This document shows, piece after piece, positions 29,094 through 37,011 of a stretch of 64,000 bases of DNA. The notes beneath the pieces were generated by a model. It saw only the letters and a program-made list of their open reading frames with translations. It made no database searches and was not told the DNA's origin. The stretch is from Hymenobacter siberiensis. Lineage in GTDB: Bacteria > Bacteroidota > Bacteroidia > Cytophagales > Hymenobacteraceae. Made by a program: the position numbers and the translations under genes. How positions within the stretch are numbered: the stretch's first letter is position 1; every line of letters begins with the position of its first letter. Location of the stretch: positions 992,001 through 1,056,000 of the forward strand of contig NZ_JAHLZZ010000001.1 in assembly GCF_018967845.1 (NCBI RefSeq). The letters are read 5' to 3'.

Positions 29094-29801
29094 ATGAAAA
29101 ATCAGGAATTCTCCAGCGAGCCAAAGGTAGAGGTGCGCCGCACGGCCGACGGCTCGGCCACGCTTTTCGTGCCGGCCCTGAATGAGCATTACCACTCGCA
29201 GCACGGGGCGCGGCAGGAGTCGGCGCACGTCTTCATCCGGCACGGGCTGGCCCCGCTGCTGCCCGCCGCCGCCGCAATCGGCCAGCCCCTGCGCATCCTC
29301 GAAATCGGCCTCGGCACCGGCCTGAACGCGCTATTAACGCTGGAAGCCACCCAGGCCGCCGGCGCTTTCATCGAGTACGACGGCCTCGAAACCTTCCCGC
29401 TGCCGCCCGCCGTGGTGGCCGCCCTGCAACCCGAGTGGGACGAGCGCGGCACCCCCATCAAAGAACTGTTTGCCGAGCTGCACGCCGCGCCCTGGGATGC
29501 GCCGGTGGAATTGCTGCCCGGCTTCCGGCTGCGCAAGCGGCACCAGTCGCTGCAAGCCGCCGCGCTGCCCGCCGGTCAGTACAACCTGTTTTATTTCGAT
29601 GCCTTCGCCCCCGAAAAGCAGCCCGAGCTGTGGACGGAAGCCGTGTTTGCCCAGCTCTACGCCGCCGCCGCGCCCGGCGCGGTACTGGTGACCTACTGCG
29701 CTCAGGGTCAGTTTCGCCGCAACCTGCGCGCCGCCGGCTGGCTGACGGAAAAGCTGCCCGGCCCCCCCGGCAAGCGCGAGATGACGCGGGCCGTGAAATA
29801 G
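29094..29801 (+). CDS. mnmD: tRNA mnm5s2U34 methyltransferase MnmD
   Basis: 235 residues. The methyltransferase half of MnmC as a free-standing protein: it makes the last methylation of the wobble uridine modification mnm5(s2)U in tRNA. Signs are ALNEHYHSQHGARQES near residue 29, the SAM site ILEIGLGTGLNALLT (about 66-80), YDGLETFPL and the catalytic FDAFAPEKQPELWT (about 163-176), then CAQGQFRRNLRAAGW. The N-terminal bases are a simple repeat (gaatga units), so an exact start is uncertain, but the ATG at 29094 fits. The stop is followed at once by a palindrome. Confidence 0.88.
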   Translation: MKNQEFSSEPKVEVRRTADGSATLFVPALNEHYHSQHGARQESAHVFIRHGLAPLLPAAAAIGQPLRILEIGLGTGLNALLTLEATQAAGAFIEYDGLETFPLPPAVVAALQPEWDERGTPIKELFAELHAAPWDAPVELLPGFRLRKRHQSLQAAALPAGQYNLFYFDAFAPEKQPELWTEAVFAQLYAAAAPGAVLVTYCAQGQFRRNLRAAGWLTEKLPGPPGKREMTRAVK

Positions 29802-29803
29802 GG

Positions 29804-29871
29804 TGTAGCGTGGACTCTGCGAGTCCGCGTGTTGACCGAACGACATGCGGACTCGCAGAGTCCACGCTACA
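29804..29871. repeat. Perfect 25-bp palindrome (family F) between convergent genes
   Basis: Arms 29804-29828 and 29847-29871 (TGTAGCGTGGACTCTGCGAG and onward) are exact inverted copies with an 18-base loop. It fills nearly all of the gap between the mnmD stop (29801) and the LytTR gene stop (29873). It may serve both as terminator. Confidence 0.85.
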
Positions 29872-29872
29872 A

Positions 29873-30652
29873 TTACCCTTCCAGCCAGCGGCGGAACTCG
29901 GGGGTTTGGGCGGCGCTGTTGGTGAGGGTGAGGCCGGGGGCGCGCAGCTTCACGGCGAGGCGGTTGTTGAAGTACGGCTCGGCCCGCTCGATGAAGGCCA
30001 CGTTTACCAGCTCGGAGCGGTTGAGGCGGCCGAAGCGGCTGGGGTCGAGCTGGCGCTCCAGCTCGGCCAGCGTGCCGCTGAGGGGGTAGCGCGTGCCGGC
30101 ACTGTCTACGGCGAAAGTCACGCCCTCGTCGGCTTGCAGGTAGGCGATGTCGGCGGTTTGCAGCAGGTAGAGGCCGTTGCGCATCCGCACCGAAAAGCGC
30201 TGCTTGTAGGCCGGCTGGCCGTGCTGGCGCAGGGCCTGGGTGAGCTCGCGCATCACATCGGGCGGCAGGCTGGGCGCGGCCGGGGGCGGCGCGAGGCTGG
30301 TGCGCAGCCGCTCGTACTTGGTCAGGGCGGCCTGCAGCTGCTCCAGGGTGAAGGGCTTGAGCAGGTAGGCAATGCCGTTGCCCTGGAACGCGGCCAGCAG
30401 AAACTGGTCGTAGGCCGTGGTGAAAATGATGGGGCAGGCGACGGGAAACAGCTCATAAAGCGAAAAAACGTTGCCGTCCAGCAGTTCAATGTCAGACATA
30501 ATCAGGTCGGGCAGGGGATTGGCTTGCAGCCAGGCCAGGGCCTTTCCCACGCTGCGGAGCACGGGCGGCGGGGTGGCGTGCCCGGCCTGGGCCAGGAGCT
30601 GCGTGAGCTGGCGGGCGGCGGGCTCTTCGTCTTCCAGAATCAGAATATTCAT
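29873..30652 (-). CDS. LytTR-family response regulator
   Basis: 259 residues. N-terminal receiver domain (NILILEDEEPAARQL; phosphoacceptor aspartate in LIMSDIELLDG at about residue 54; lysine in YLLKPF), a proline-rich linker, and a C-terminal LytTR DNA-binding domain (FSVRMRNGLYLLQTADIAYL, FGRLNRSELVNVAFI). A transcriptional regulator for the paired sensor kinase. Its ATG overlaps the kinase stop codon as ATGA (30649-30652), so they are translated together. The kinase gene is interrupted by an amber codon near its start, which could affect expression of both. Confidence 0.9.
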   Translation of the reverse strand: MNILILEDEEPAARQLTQLLAQAGHATPPPVLRSVGKALAWLQANPLPDLIMSDIELLDGNVFSLYELFPVACPIIFTTAYDQFLLAAFQGNGIAYLLKPFTLEQLQAALTKYERLRTSLAPPPAAPSLPPDVMRELTQALRQHGQPAYKQRFSVRMRNGLYLLQTADIAYLQADEGVTFAVDSAGTRYPLSGTLAELERQLDPSRFGRLNRSELVNVAFIERAEPYFNNRLAVKLRAPGLTLTNSAAQTPEFRRWLEG

Positions 30653-31698
30653 TCGCTAACGAGTGGTTGGGCCAATGCGGCCCGGCGCGCATGGCGCAGG
30701 AGCGGGATGGTGACCGTGAACGAATCGGCGAGGGCTTCGACCCGGATTTCCTGCTGAAATAGTAGCCGGTACCGCTCGCGCAGGTTGGCCAGGCCCGTGC
30801 CGGCCGACTCCACGGGCGTGCGCTTGGGGCGGCGGGCGTGGTGCACGGTGAGGGCCGTGGCCGTTGCTTCGAGGCGGATGAGCAGGGGCGCTTCTTCGTT
30901 GCCGGCATTGTGCTTGATGGCGTTTTCGAGCAGCAGCTGAATGGTGCCGGGCACCAGCAGCAGCTCGGCCACGTCGGCGGCCGGGGGCAGCGTCTGCCGG
31001 AAATCGTAGGCCGTGCCGAAGCGGTGGCGCAGCAGGAATACGTACTCATCGGCAAACTGCAGCTCTTCGGCCAGGGGCACCACATCCTCGTGCTGGTGTC
31101 GGATGAGGAAGCGGTAGAGCGCCGCCAAGCGGGTCACAAACTCGTTGGCCGCCGCCGGGTCTTCCTGAATGAGGCCGCGCAGCACGTTGAGGTTATTAAA
31201 CAGAAAGTGCGGGTCGAGCTGGGCCTTGAGGTTGCGCAACGCGCTTTCGGTCTGGGCTTTTTGCAGCAGCAGCACGTGGCGCTGGGCCTCGAAGTAGCGC
31301 TTGCCGGTGAGCAGCACGGCCAGCAGGCCGTAGCTTTTGGCGTGGGCCACCGCCCCCAGCACCAGCCGCGTCCCCGAAAGCGCCGTGGAATGCCCCAGCA
31401 GGTGGCCGTAAAGCAGCAGGTAGCCGGCCCCGCTCAGGACCAGAAATACCGGCAGCAGCGCCAGCCCCAGCCAGCGCCGCCGGCTCAAAAACAAGGGCAG
31501 AAGCCCGCCCACCAGAAGGGCCACCGCCACTGTATCAAACAATACCGTGGCTCCTACTTCAGGCAGCATCTGCCCCAGGTTCGCGCCATTGTCGGCCCGG
31601 TACTAGAGCAGCAGCACCGGGGCCACCACCAGCCAGTAGGCCGCCACCAGGCCCAGGTCGGAGCGGGAGGGGCGTTGGGCAGTGAAATGAAACGACAT
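30649..31698 (-). pseudogene. LytS-type sensor histidine kinase with amber codon at position 32
   Basis: From the ATG at 31698 the frame runs 31 codons (MSFHFTAQ, then a hydrophobic run ending VVAPVLLL), meets TAG at 31603-31605, and continues without change of frame to 30649. After the stop come YRADNGANLGQ, three more helices, the phosphoacceptor segment QLDPHFLFNNLN (His_kinase, PF06580), the N-box LLENAIKHN and the G-box AGTGLANLRERY. Read through, the protein would be 349 residues with four helices. A restart at ATG 31569 would give a 306-residue kinase lacking the first helix and may still work. Either a recent loss, or a sequencing error at one base. Confidence 0.75.
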
Positions 31699-31748
31699 GG
31701 AAATCAGAAAACGCGGAAGGTGGTGCAATATGCATCTGTCGGGGCCGG

Positions 31749-33053
31749 CTAGCGGCGGCCCACCGCGCCAGCTGCCGCCGCCGGCAGTAGCGGCCGCACC
31801 GGGCCCGAGTCGCGCACCAGCAGCAGGTACTGTACGTAGGCCGCCGCCGGTACCTGCGGGCTGAACTGCATTTGCTGGCTGGGCGGCATGCCCGGTGCGT
31901 ACTGCAGGCGAATGGGCTGGCGGGTGCTGGTGGCGCCCGGTGCATCGAGGCGAAACAGGGTGCTGCTTCCCGGCGCGGTACGCTGCTTCAACTCGGCCAG
32001 GCCATCGAGCACTACCAGCGGGCCATCGTGGTTGAATTTGTCGGTGCTGCTATAGGGATGGCCAGCCGTTTGCCAGGGCGCGGGCAGGCCGGCGGTGGCG
32101 TACAGCATCTGGCAGCCGCTGAACACGCAGAGCACCGAGGCCACCCGGTTGCGCAGCGGCAAGCTGCTCAGTTGAATGCGGGCGGCGAACGAAGGGTAAC
32201 CGTCCACCAGTGGGCTTTGCAGTACATGTGCCAGGCCCCACATGCCGTACAGCTTTTCGTTGGTGAGCTGCTTAGTCTGGTACAACGCCTCCAGGTTGAT
32301 GAAGATGTTCTGCTCGCGCTGTCGCATGCTGCCCAGGGGGTAGGTGAGGTTGAGCAGCAGGTGGCGCAGGTCGGCGGAGGCGGGGGAGTTGTTCGGTTGA
32401 GTCAGGGCGCGGCGGGCCAGGCCGACCAGCGCTGGGCTGGCCGTGGGTTGCCGCAGCATGGTAACCACCGAATCCAACTGGGGGCGGAGGGATTGGGACG
32501 GCGGGCTTTTCCGCAGCAGGGCCGCCAGGTAATCAGCGGCCAGCGGCAGGTCCTGGAGTTGGTCGAGGCCGAGAAAGCGGACTTTGCGGGTTGCGGGCAG
32601 CGTCAGGTTCCAGGCCCGGATGCGCCGGAGCTTGGCCCGGAAATCCTGGTTGGCCCACTGGGAGGTTTCCGCCAGCCAGCTGCGGAAAATCAGGTCCAGG
32701 GTCGCCTCATTGCCCGTGCGCAGGTACTCGTTCAGGTAATAGGCCTTGGCGCAGTCTACTTCTGCCACGTAGGTACGCACGCCGGCCCGCTGGTTCAGGT
32801 GCTGGAGCAGGGCGAAATCTAACTCCTGGGGCCGCTGCACGCCGTGCGCTTCGCCCAGCAAAAACAACTGGTTGTCGTAGAACTTCTGGTCGAAGAGCTG
32901 GAATGCCGGGGCCTCGCCCGCGATGGTTTCCTGCGGCACGCCAGCAAAAACTGTTTCAGGTTGCGCCGGGGTGGGCGTTTGGGCAAAGCTGGCCAGCGGC
33001 AGCCAGAACAACGGGGCCAGGGCCAGCCGGCGAAGCGTGTGCAGCAGTTTCAT
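31749..33053 (-). CDS. Exported protein with GEAHG motif, unknown function
   Basis: 434 residues. A signal peptide ends at LASFAQ (about residue 25). Near residue 65 is FLLGEAHGVQRPQELDFALL, and later TYVAEVDCAKAYYLNEYLR. The GE(A/x)HG layout is seen in erythromycin-esterase-like and Tiki/TraB/ChaN-like hydrolases, so a metal-dependent hydrolase fold is possible, but I do not assign it. The rest is helical, ending in an Ala/Pro-rich tail. The ATG at 33053 was chosen since it starts the signal peptide. It is a neighbour of the LytS/LytTR pair, with its stop about 50 bases from the kinase start. Confidence 0.6.
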   Translation of the reverse strand: MKLLHTLRRLALAPLFWLPLASFAQTPTPAQPETVFAGVPQETIAGEAPAFQLFDQKFYDNQLFLLGEAHGVQRPQELDFALLQHLNQRAGVRTYVAEVDCAKAYYLNEYLRTGNEATLDLIFRSWLAETSQWANQDFRAKLRRIRAWNLTLPATRKVRFLGLDQLQDLPLAADYLAALLRKSPPSQSLRPQLDSVVTMLRQPTASPALVGLARRALTQPNNSPASADLRHLLLNLTYPLGSMRQREQNIFINLEALYQTKQLTNEKLYGMWGLAHVLQSPLVDGYPSFAARIQLSSLPLRNRVASVLCVFSGCQMLYATAGLPAPWQTAGHPYSSTDKFNHDGPLVVLDGLAELKQRTAPGSSTLFRLDAPGATSTRQPIRLQYAPGMPPSQQMQFSPQVPAAAYVQYLLLVRDSGPVRPLLPAAAAGAVGRR

Positions 33054-33332
33054 AAGCGTAGGGCTTGGGAGTGAAGAATGCCCAAAACAAGCCCCGCTGC
33101 CCACCTGCCGCCGCTAGTACCGCCCTCAATCCACTGAAATCAGCCCCGAACCCCGGCAAAAACCCCATGAGTTGCCACCCGGTCTGCGCGAAATGACGCG
33201 GCCGGAAGGTGGGATAGGAGGATGCGGAGGCAAGCGGGTGCAATGGGGAGAGCATCGCAACGCGTTGGGGATTCTCCTACCTTCGCACTTACCCTCCTGC
33301 CTCCATATCCGCTTACCCCCACATCCTACCCC
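33054..33332. other. Divergent intergenic region, 279 bases
   Basis: No gene seen. It holds G-rich and C-rich short repeats (GGTGGGATAGGAGG near 33211; CCCCCACATCCTACC near 33316) that are roughly inverted to each other, and TACCTTCG at 33280-33287, one base from the -7 consensus, about 45 bases before the DUF2157 start. Confidence 0.45.
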
Positions 33333-34619
33333 TTGTCCCGCAAATTTCTCGATACCGAAAGTCCCGGCTGGGTCACCGATGGCCTCATCAGCGAGGCGCA
33401 GCAGCAGCAACTGCTGGCCCGCTACCCGCAGCAGGCCCCGGCCCTGGGCCTGCTCCCCATCCTGGGCAGCGTGCTGGTGGGCCTGAGCGGACTGAGCGTG
33501 GTAGCCGCCAACTGGCAGGGCCTGCCCACCGCCCTGCGGCTGGCGCTGCTGCTGGGCAGTTTGGTGGGCAGCTACGGTGCGGGTGCCTACTTCCTGCGGC
33601 GCGGTAACCCCGACCTCGGCCACGGCCTCATCGGGCTTGGGCTACTGCTGTTTGGGGCCAGCATCATTCTCACCAGCCAGCTTTTTCAGCTGGTGGGCTA
33701 CGATGCCAGTGGCCTGCTGGCCTGGGTAATAGCAGGTGTGGGCCTGAGCTACGTATACGGCTCGCGGCTGCTGGTGCTGCTCACGGTGCTCATCGGGGCA
33801 GCGGTGCAAACGTACTGCGTCGAGTCGCTGGGTATCTTCAGCTACGTCACGGCGTGGCTGGTGGTGGGCGGCATGGGCTACTACTGGTGGCGCCGGCCCG
33901 ATGTGGTGGGCAGCTACGTGCTGGCCGCCGGCCTGCTCTGGCAGGCGGGCCTGCTCATCATCGTGCTACACGCCAAAATTACCTGGTTCTTTGTGCCGGC
34001 CATGGCCATCTACACGGCCGGCGACTGGCAGCTCAACCGCCTCGGTGGCCGCGCCCTACAGGTGCCGCCGCTGGTGGCGGCCTATCTATTTATGTTCGGG
34101 CTGGCGGTGTTTGGCGAAGCCGATGCCTATGCCAACGTGCTGCGGCCGCCGCTGCTGCCTTACCTGGGGGCGCTGGCGGCCGTGCTGGCCCTATCGGTAG
34201 CCGGCAAGCGGGCGCGGGGCAGCCTGGCTACCCTGCCCGAGTGGCTGCTGCTGCTGCCGGGCTTTTACTTGTCGGGCGGGTTGTCGCTGGCCGTGGCTAC
34301 GCTGGTGGTGCTGTATGCCCACGCCGGCTCGGTGCTGGCCCGCGCCAACCGTGACCACGACCCGGAGCAGCTCACCATCGGCGCGGTGCTGTTTGTGGCC
34401 GCCACCGCCGTGGCCTACTTCAAGCTCACCTGGGGCTTCATGGATAAGTCGCTGTTTTTCCTGATTGGCGGTATTCTGCTGCTGGCCCTGAGCTGGTACC
34501 TGCGCCGCCGCAACGCCCAGGTACTGGCCGCCGCCGCCCCGGCCGTAGCGCAGCAGGCGGGCACCCCACCCATCCCGGCCAATGACTCCGAAACCGCAGA
34601 GCCAATTCATAATTTATAA
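33333..34619 (+). CDS. DUF2157 family membrane protein
   Basis: 428 residues. The N-terminal ~45 residues are soluble (SRKFLDTESPGWVTDGLISEAQ), as in DUF2157, then about a dozen membrane helices follow. The Leu- and Gly-rich helices begin at LGLLPILGSVLVGLSGLSVV, and the C-terminal tail is polar. It forms a known pair with the GDYXXLXY gene that follows. The start is uncertain: I chose TTG at 33333, which directly precedes the conserved domain; an ATG at 33222 would add 37 residues coded by repeats and would precede the likely promoter. The role is unknown. Confidence 0.78.
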   Translation: MSRKFLDTESPGWVTDGLISEAQQQQLLARYPQQAPALGLLPILGSVLVGLSGLSVVAANWQGLPTALRLALLLGSLVGSYGAGAYFLRRGNPDLGHGLIGLGLLLFGASIILTSQLFQLVGYDASGLLAWVIAGVGLSYVYGSRLLVLLTVLIGAAVQTYCVESLGIFSYVTAWLVVGGMGYYWWRRPDVVGSYVLAAGLLWQAGLLIIVLHAKITWFFVPAMAIYTAGDWQLNRLGGRALQVPPLVAAYLFMFGLAVFGEADAYANVLRPPLLPYLGALAAVLALSVAGKRARGSLATLPEWLLLLPGFYLSGGLSLAVATLVVLYAHAGSVLARANRDHDPEQLTIGAVLFVAATAVAYFKLTWGFMDKSLFFLIGGILLLALSWYLRRRNAQVLAAAAPAVAQQAGTPPIPANDSETAEPIHNL

Positions 34620-34623
34620 TGGA

Positions 34624-34762
34624 GTTGTTTAGAAAGTCACAAAAGGTCCTCAAACGGTCATGCAGAGCGCAGCATCTTGCTCGCATCGTTGAACGGACGT
34701 GACGATGCGAGCAAGATGCTGCGCTGCGCTCTGCATGACCGTTCGGGGACTTTCTAAACAGC
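34624..34762. repeat. Dispersed palindrome, family B, with outer arms and one 5-base bulge
   Basis: Inner arms 34654-34689 and 34702-34742 pair except for five extra bases (a repeated CTGCG) in the right arm. Outer GTTGTTTAGAAAGTC and GACTTTCTAAACAGC also pair. It lies between the DUF2157 and GDYXXLXY genes, which normally share an operon. Confidence 0.85.
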
Positions 34763-34781
34763 TTCAATTCATAATTATCGA

Positions 34782-35333
34782 ATGACTGACCTGCTCTCTT
34801 GGTTCTCAAGCCCGGCGCGCCGCCGCCCGATGCTGCGCGCCCTGGTGGCCGCGCAGGTGCTCTACGTGCTGGGCGTGGCCGGCGCAGGCTACGCCACCAC
34901 GGCCCTGGGCCAGAAAGTTATGCTGGCCACCACGCCCATCGACCCGCGCGACCTGCTCTACGGCGACTTCGTGCGCCTGCACTACGCCATCAGCGAAACG
35001 CCCCTGAGCCGCTGGCAAGGCCCCGCCGCCCCGCAGCGCCGCCAAGCGGTGTTCGTGCTGCTGGCCACCGGCTCCGATAGCCTCAGCACCGCCGTGGGCG
35101 TGTATCCGCAGGCCCCAAAGCCCGGCGTGGGCCAGGCCGTGCTGCGCGGCTGGGTCACGGATGTGTACCGGAGCTCGTTCAACCTGCGCTTCAACCTGGA
35201 GCGCTACTACGTGCCCGAAGGCAGCGGCCTACGTCTCGAAAAAGCCGGCCGCCTGCACCCGCTGCGGGTGCGCGTCAGCATCGCGCCCTGGGGCCAGGCC
35301 CGCATCACGGGCGTGGAGGCGGAGCTGAAGTAA
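34782..35333 (+). CDS. GDYXXLXY domain protein
   Basis: 183 residues. One N-terminal membrane helix (ALVAAQVLYVLGVAGAGYA), then a periplasmic beta domain with the family motif in DLLYGDFVRLHYAI (GDFxxLxY, about residues 58-66) and PLRVRVSIAPWGQARI near the end. The family is named after this motif, and its members accompany DUF2157 membrane proteins, as here. No function is known to me. A large hairpin follows as terminator. Confidence 0.83.
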   Translation: MTDLLSWFSSPARRRPMLRALVAAQVLYVLGVAGAGYATTALGQKVMLATTPIDPRDLLYGDFVRLHYAISETPLSRWQGPAAPQRRQAVFVLLATGSDSLSTAVGVYPQAPKPGVGQAVLRGWVTDVYRSSFNLRFNLERYYVPEGSGLRLEKAGRLHPLRVRVSIAPWGQARITGVEAELK

Positions 35334-35343
35334 GCAAAATAAG

Positions 35344-35415
35344 CAGCATAAAAAATGTCCGGCTCTGCTCGCGTTCGCACAGGCGAAGCAAGCGGAGCCG
35401 GACGTTTTTTATGCT
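35344..35415. terminator. Two-way terminator
   Basis: AGCATAAAAAATGTCCGGCT pairs with AGCCGGACGTTTTTTATGCT, with extra pairing in the loop (GCGTTCGC with GCGAAGC). It lies between convergent GDYXXLXY and tonB-like genes. Confidence 0.85.
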
Positions 35416-35430
35416 GCCGGTCCGAAGTGC

Positions 35431-36276
35431 TTATTGAATTTTGAAGCTAATGGGCACGGTGTAGGCCACGCTCACCGCCCGGCCATTTTGCTTGCCCGGG
35501 GTGAACCGGGGCAGGGTTTTTACAGCGCGGATGGTTTCCTCGTCCAGGCCGTAGCCTAGGCCTTTCACCACCTTCACATCGGAAACATCGCCCAGTGAGT
35601 TCACAATAAAGCTGACGTATATTTTGCCCTCTATCTGATTGCCAAGTGCTAGTGCCGGGTATTTCGCTGCCTTCTGGATAGCCGCTACAATGGCTTTCTG
35701 GCCACCGCCGCCCGGTAGTTCCGGCATTTGCTCCACATAAACGTACGTCGTTTCTTTTACCACATCGGCCCCAATCTCTTTGGTGCCGCCAGTATCGGTC
35801 AGCGGCCCCAGGTCGGTTGCGGAAGCCTCGCCAATGCTGGTGATGGTGGAAACGGTGGTATTGGCCAGCAGCTTCTGGTCGGGTACGTCCTCCGTAGCCT
35901 GGTCATCGGGCGTCACCTTCATTTCAACGAAGCGCGTGGCAGCCAGGTGCTGAGCCGGTGCGGCCGGAAGTACCGACTTGGGCGGGGCCGTTGTCGGGGG
36001 AGGCGTAATCACCCTTTCGGGGGCCAGCGGCGGCGCAATGAGCGTCACCTTGCCTTTGTCAAGGTCAGTCGGTACCACCAGCACATCCTCCTTCAGCAGC
36101 TGCGCTACCAACGGAAAAACCAGCAGCAAAGCCAGCATGACCGAGCCGATAATCAGTGCCCGCGTCATGTGGCGCTGGTAGTGGGCGCGGAGCTGGTAAG
36201 CCCCGTACTGGCGGTTACGACCATCGAACACGATGTCGTCGAGGCTGGCCGTCGCCAGCTGGGCATTAGTCATCAT
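35431..36276 (-). CDS. Energy transducer TonB-like protein
   Basis: 281 residues. The N-terminal segment SLDDIVFDGRNRQYGAYQLR is typical of Bacteroidota TonB proteins, followed by a single membrane helix (IIGSVMLALLLVFPLVA), a proline-rich periplasmic linker (APPKSVLPAAPA) and a C-terminal TonB domain with LPGGGGQKAIVAAIQKAAKYP, FIVNSLGDVSDVKVVKG and FTPGKQNGRAVSVAYTVPI. It passes proton-motive energy to outer-membrane transporters with ExbB/ExbD, which are not here. Two ATGs (36276, 36273) are possible. Confidence 0.9.
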   Translation of the reverse strand: MMTNAQLATASLDDIVFDGRNRQYGAYQLRAHYQRHMTRALIIGSVMLALLLVFPLVAQLLKEDVLVVPTDLDKGKVTLIAPPLAPERVITPPPTTAPPKSVLPAAPAQHLAATRFVEMKVTPDDQATEDVPDQKLLANTTVSTITSIGEASATDLGPLTDTGGTKEIGADVVKETTYVYVEQMPELPGGGGQKAIVAAIQKAAKYPALALGNQIEGKIYVSFIVNSLGDVSDVKVVKGLGYGLDEETIRAVKTLPRFTPGKQNGRAVSVAYTVPISFKIQ

Positions 36277-36409
36277 AAGGCTGCGAGTATTAGGTGAAAT
36301 ATACCCGGGAAACGCAATACCTTATTATCTTATTGTGAGACTGTTATGAATAAAAAATATTCCTGCCCTGAATAATAAATAGCCTGATATTCCGTTTTAT
36401 CAAGATGCC

Positions 36410-36997
36410 TCAAAAATGCCACACCCCACCCGGCATGAGGCAGGCCGTGAGCGGCACATCGGTGGGCAACACATCGGCAATGGTGGCTACGGGTGCCTCA
36501 TCCAGCACGCTCAGGCCGATGAACTGCGTTTCTGGCCGGCACCGGGCCAGAAACCGGTCGTAGAATCCTCCCCCGTAGCCCACGCGGTGGCCGGCCCGGT
36601 CCATGGCCAGCAGGGGCACCAGCACGGCATCGAAAGCGGCAGCCGGTACTTCCGTTTCGGCGGTAGCGGCAGGCTCGGGAATGCCCCAATGGCTGGGGTG
36701 CAGTGGCGTGTCCGGCGTCAGCTCGTAATGGCGCAGCGAAATCCCATCGGCCTGCACCATGGGCACGGCCAGCCGCACCGCCAGCCCCTCGGCCCAGATG
36801 CGATGGATAATTAGCCAGGTGTCCGGTTCATTGTACCGGGCCAGCGGCAGAAACAGGTGCAGCCAGCGCCACTCCGCCACCGGAAAATGCTGGAAAAGCT
36901 GGTCGCATAGCTGCTGGCTATGCTGCGCGATTTCGTCGGCAGGCAGTGCTTTGCGGCGGAAAAGGGCGGCGCGGCGCAGTTCGGCTTTATCCTGCAT
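36410..36997 (-). CDS. 5-formyltetrahydrofolate cyclo-ligase
   Basis: 195 residues. Converts 5-formyl-THF to 5,10-methenyl-THF with ATP, returning it to the one-carbon pool. Signs are RRAALFRRKALPADEI at the N-terminus, FLPLARYNEPDTW, LVPLLAMDRAGHRVGYGGGFYDRFLA (given as LVPLLAMDRAGHRVG and YGGGFYDRFLA, the binding loop) and a conserved end. The start is the ATG at 36997; a GTG immediately before is also possible. It starts 15 bases after the bshC stop codon and is probably cotranscribed with it. Its gene name in this genome is not given as the family is named variously (fau, ygfA). Confidence 0.9.
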   Translation of the reverse strand: MQDKAELRRAALFRRKALPADEIAQHSQQLCDQLFQHFPVAEWRWLHLFLPLARYNEPDTWLIIHRIWAEGLAVRLAVPMVQADGISLRHYELTPDTPLHPSHWGIPEPAATAETEVPAAAFDAVLVPLLAMDRAGHRVGYGGGFYDRFLARCRPETQFIGLSVLDEAPVATIADVLPTDVPLTACLMPGGVWHF

Positions 36998-37011
36998 CAC
37001 AACGCGCTGTC

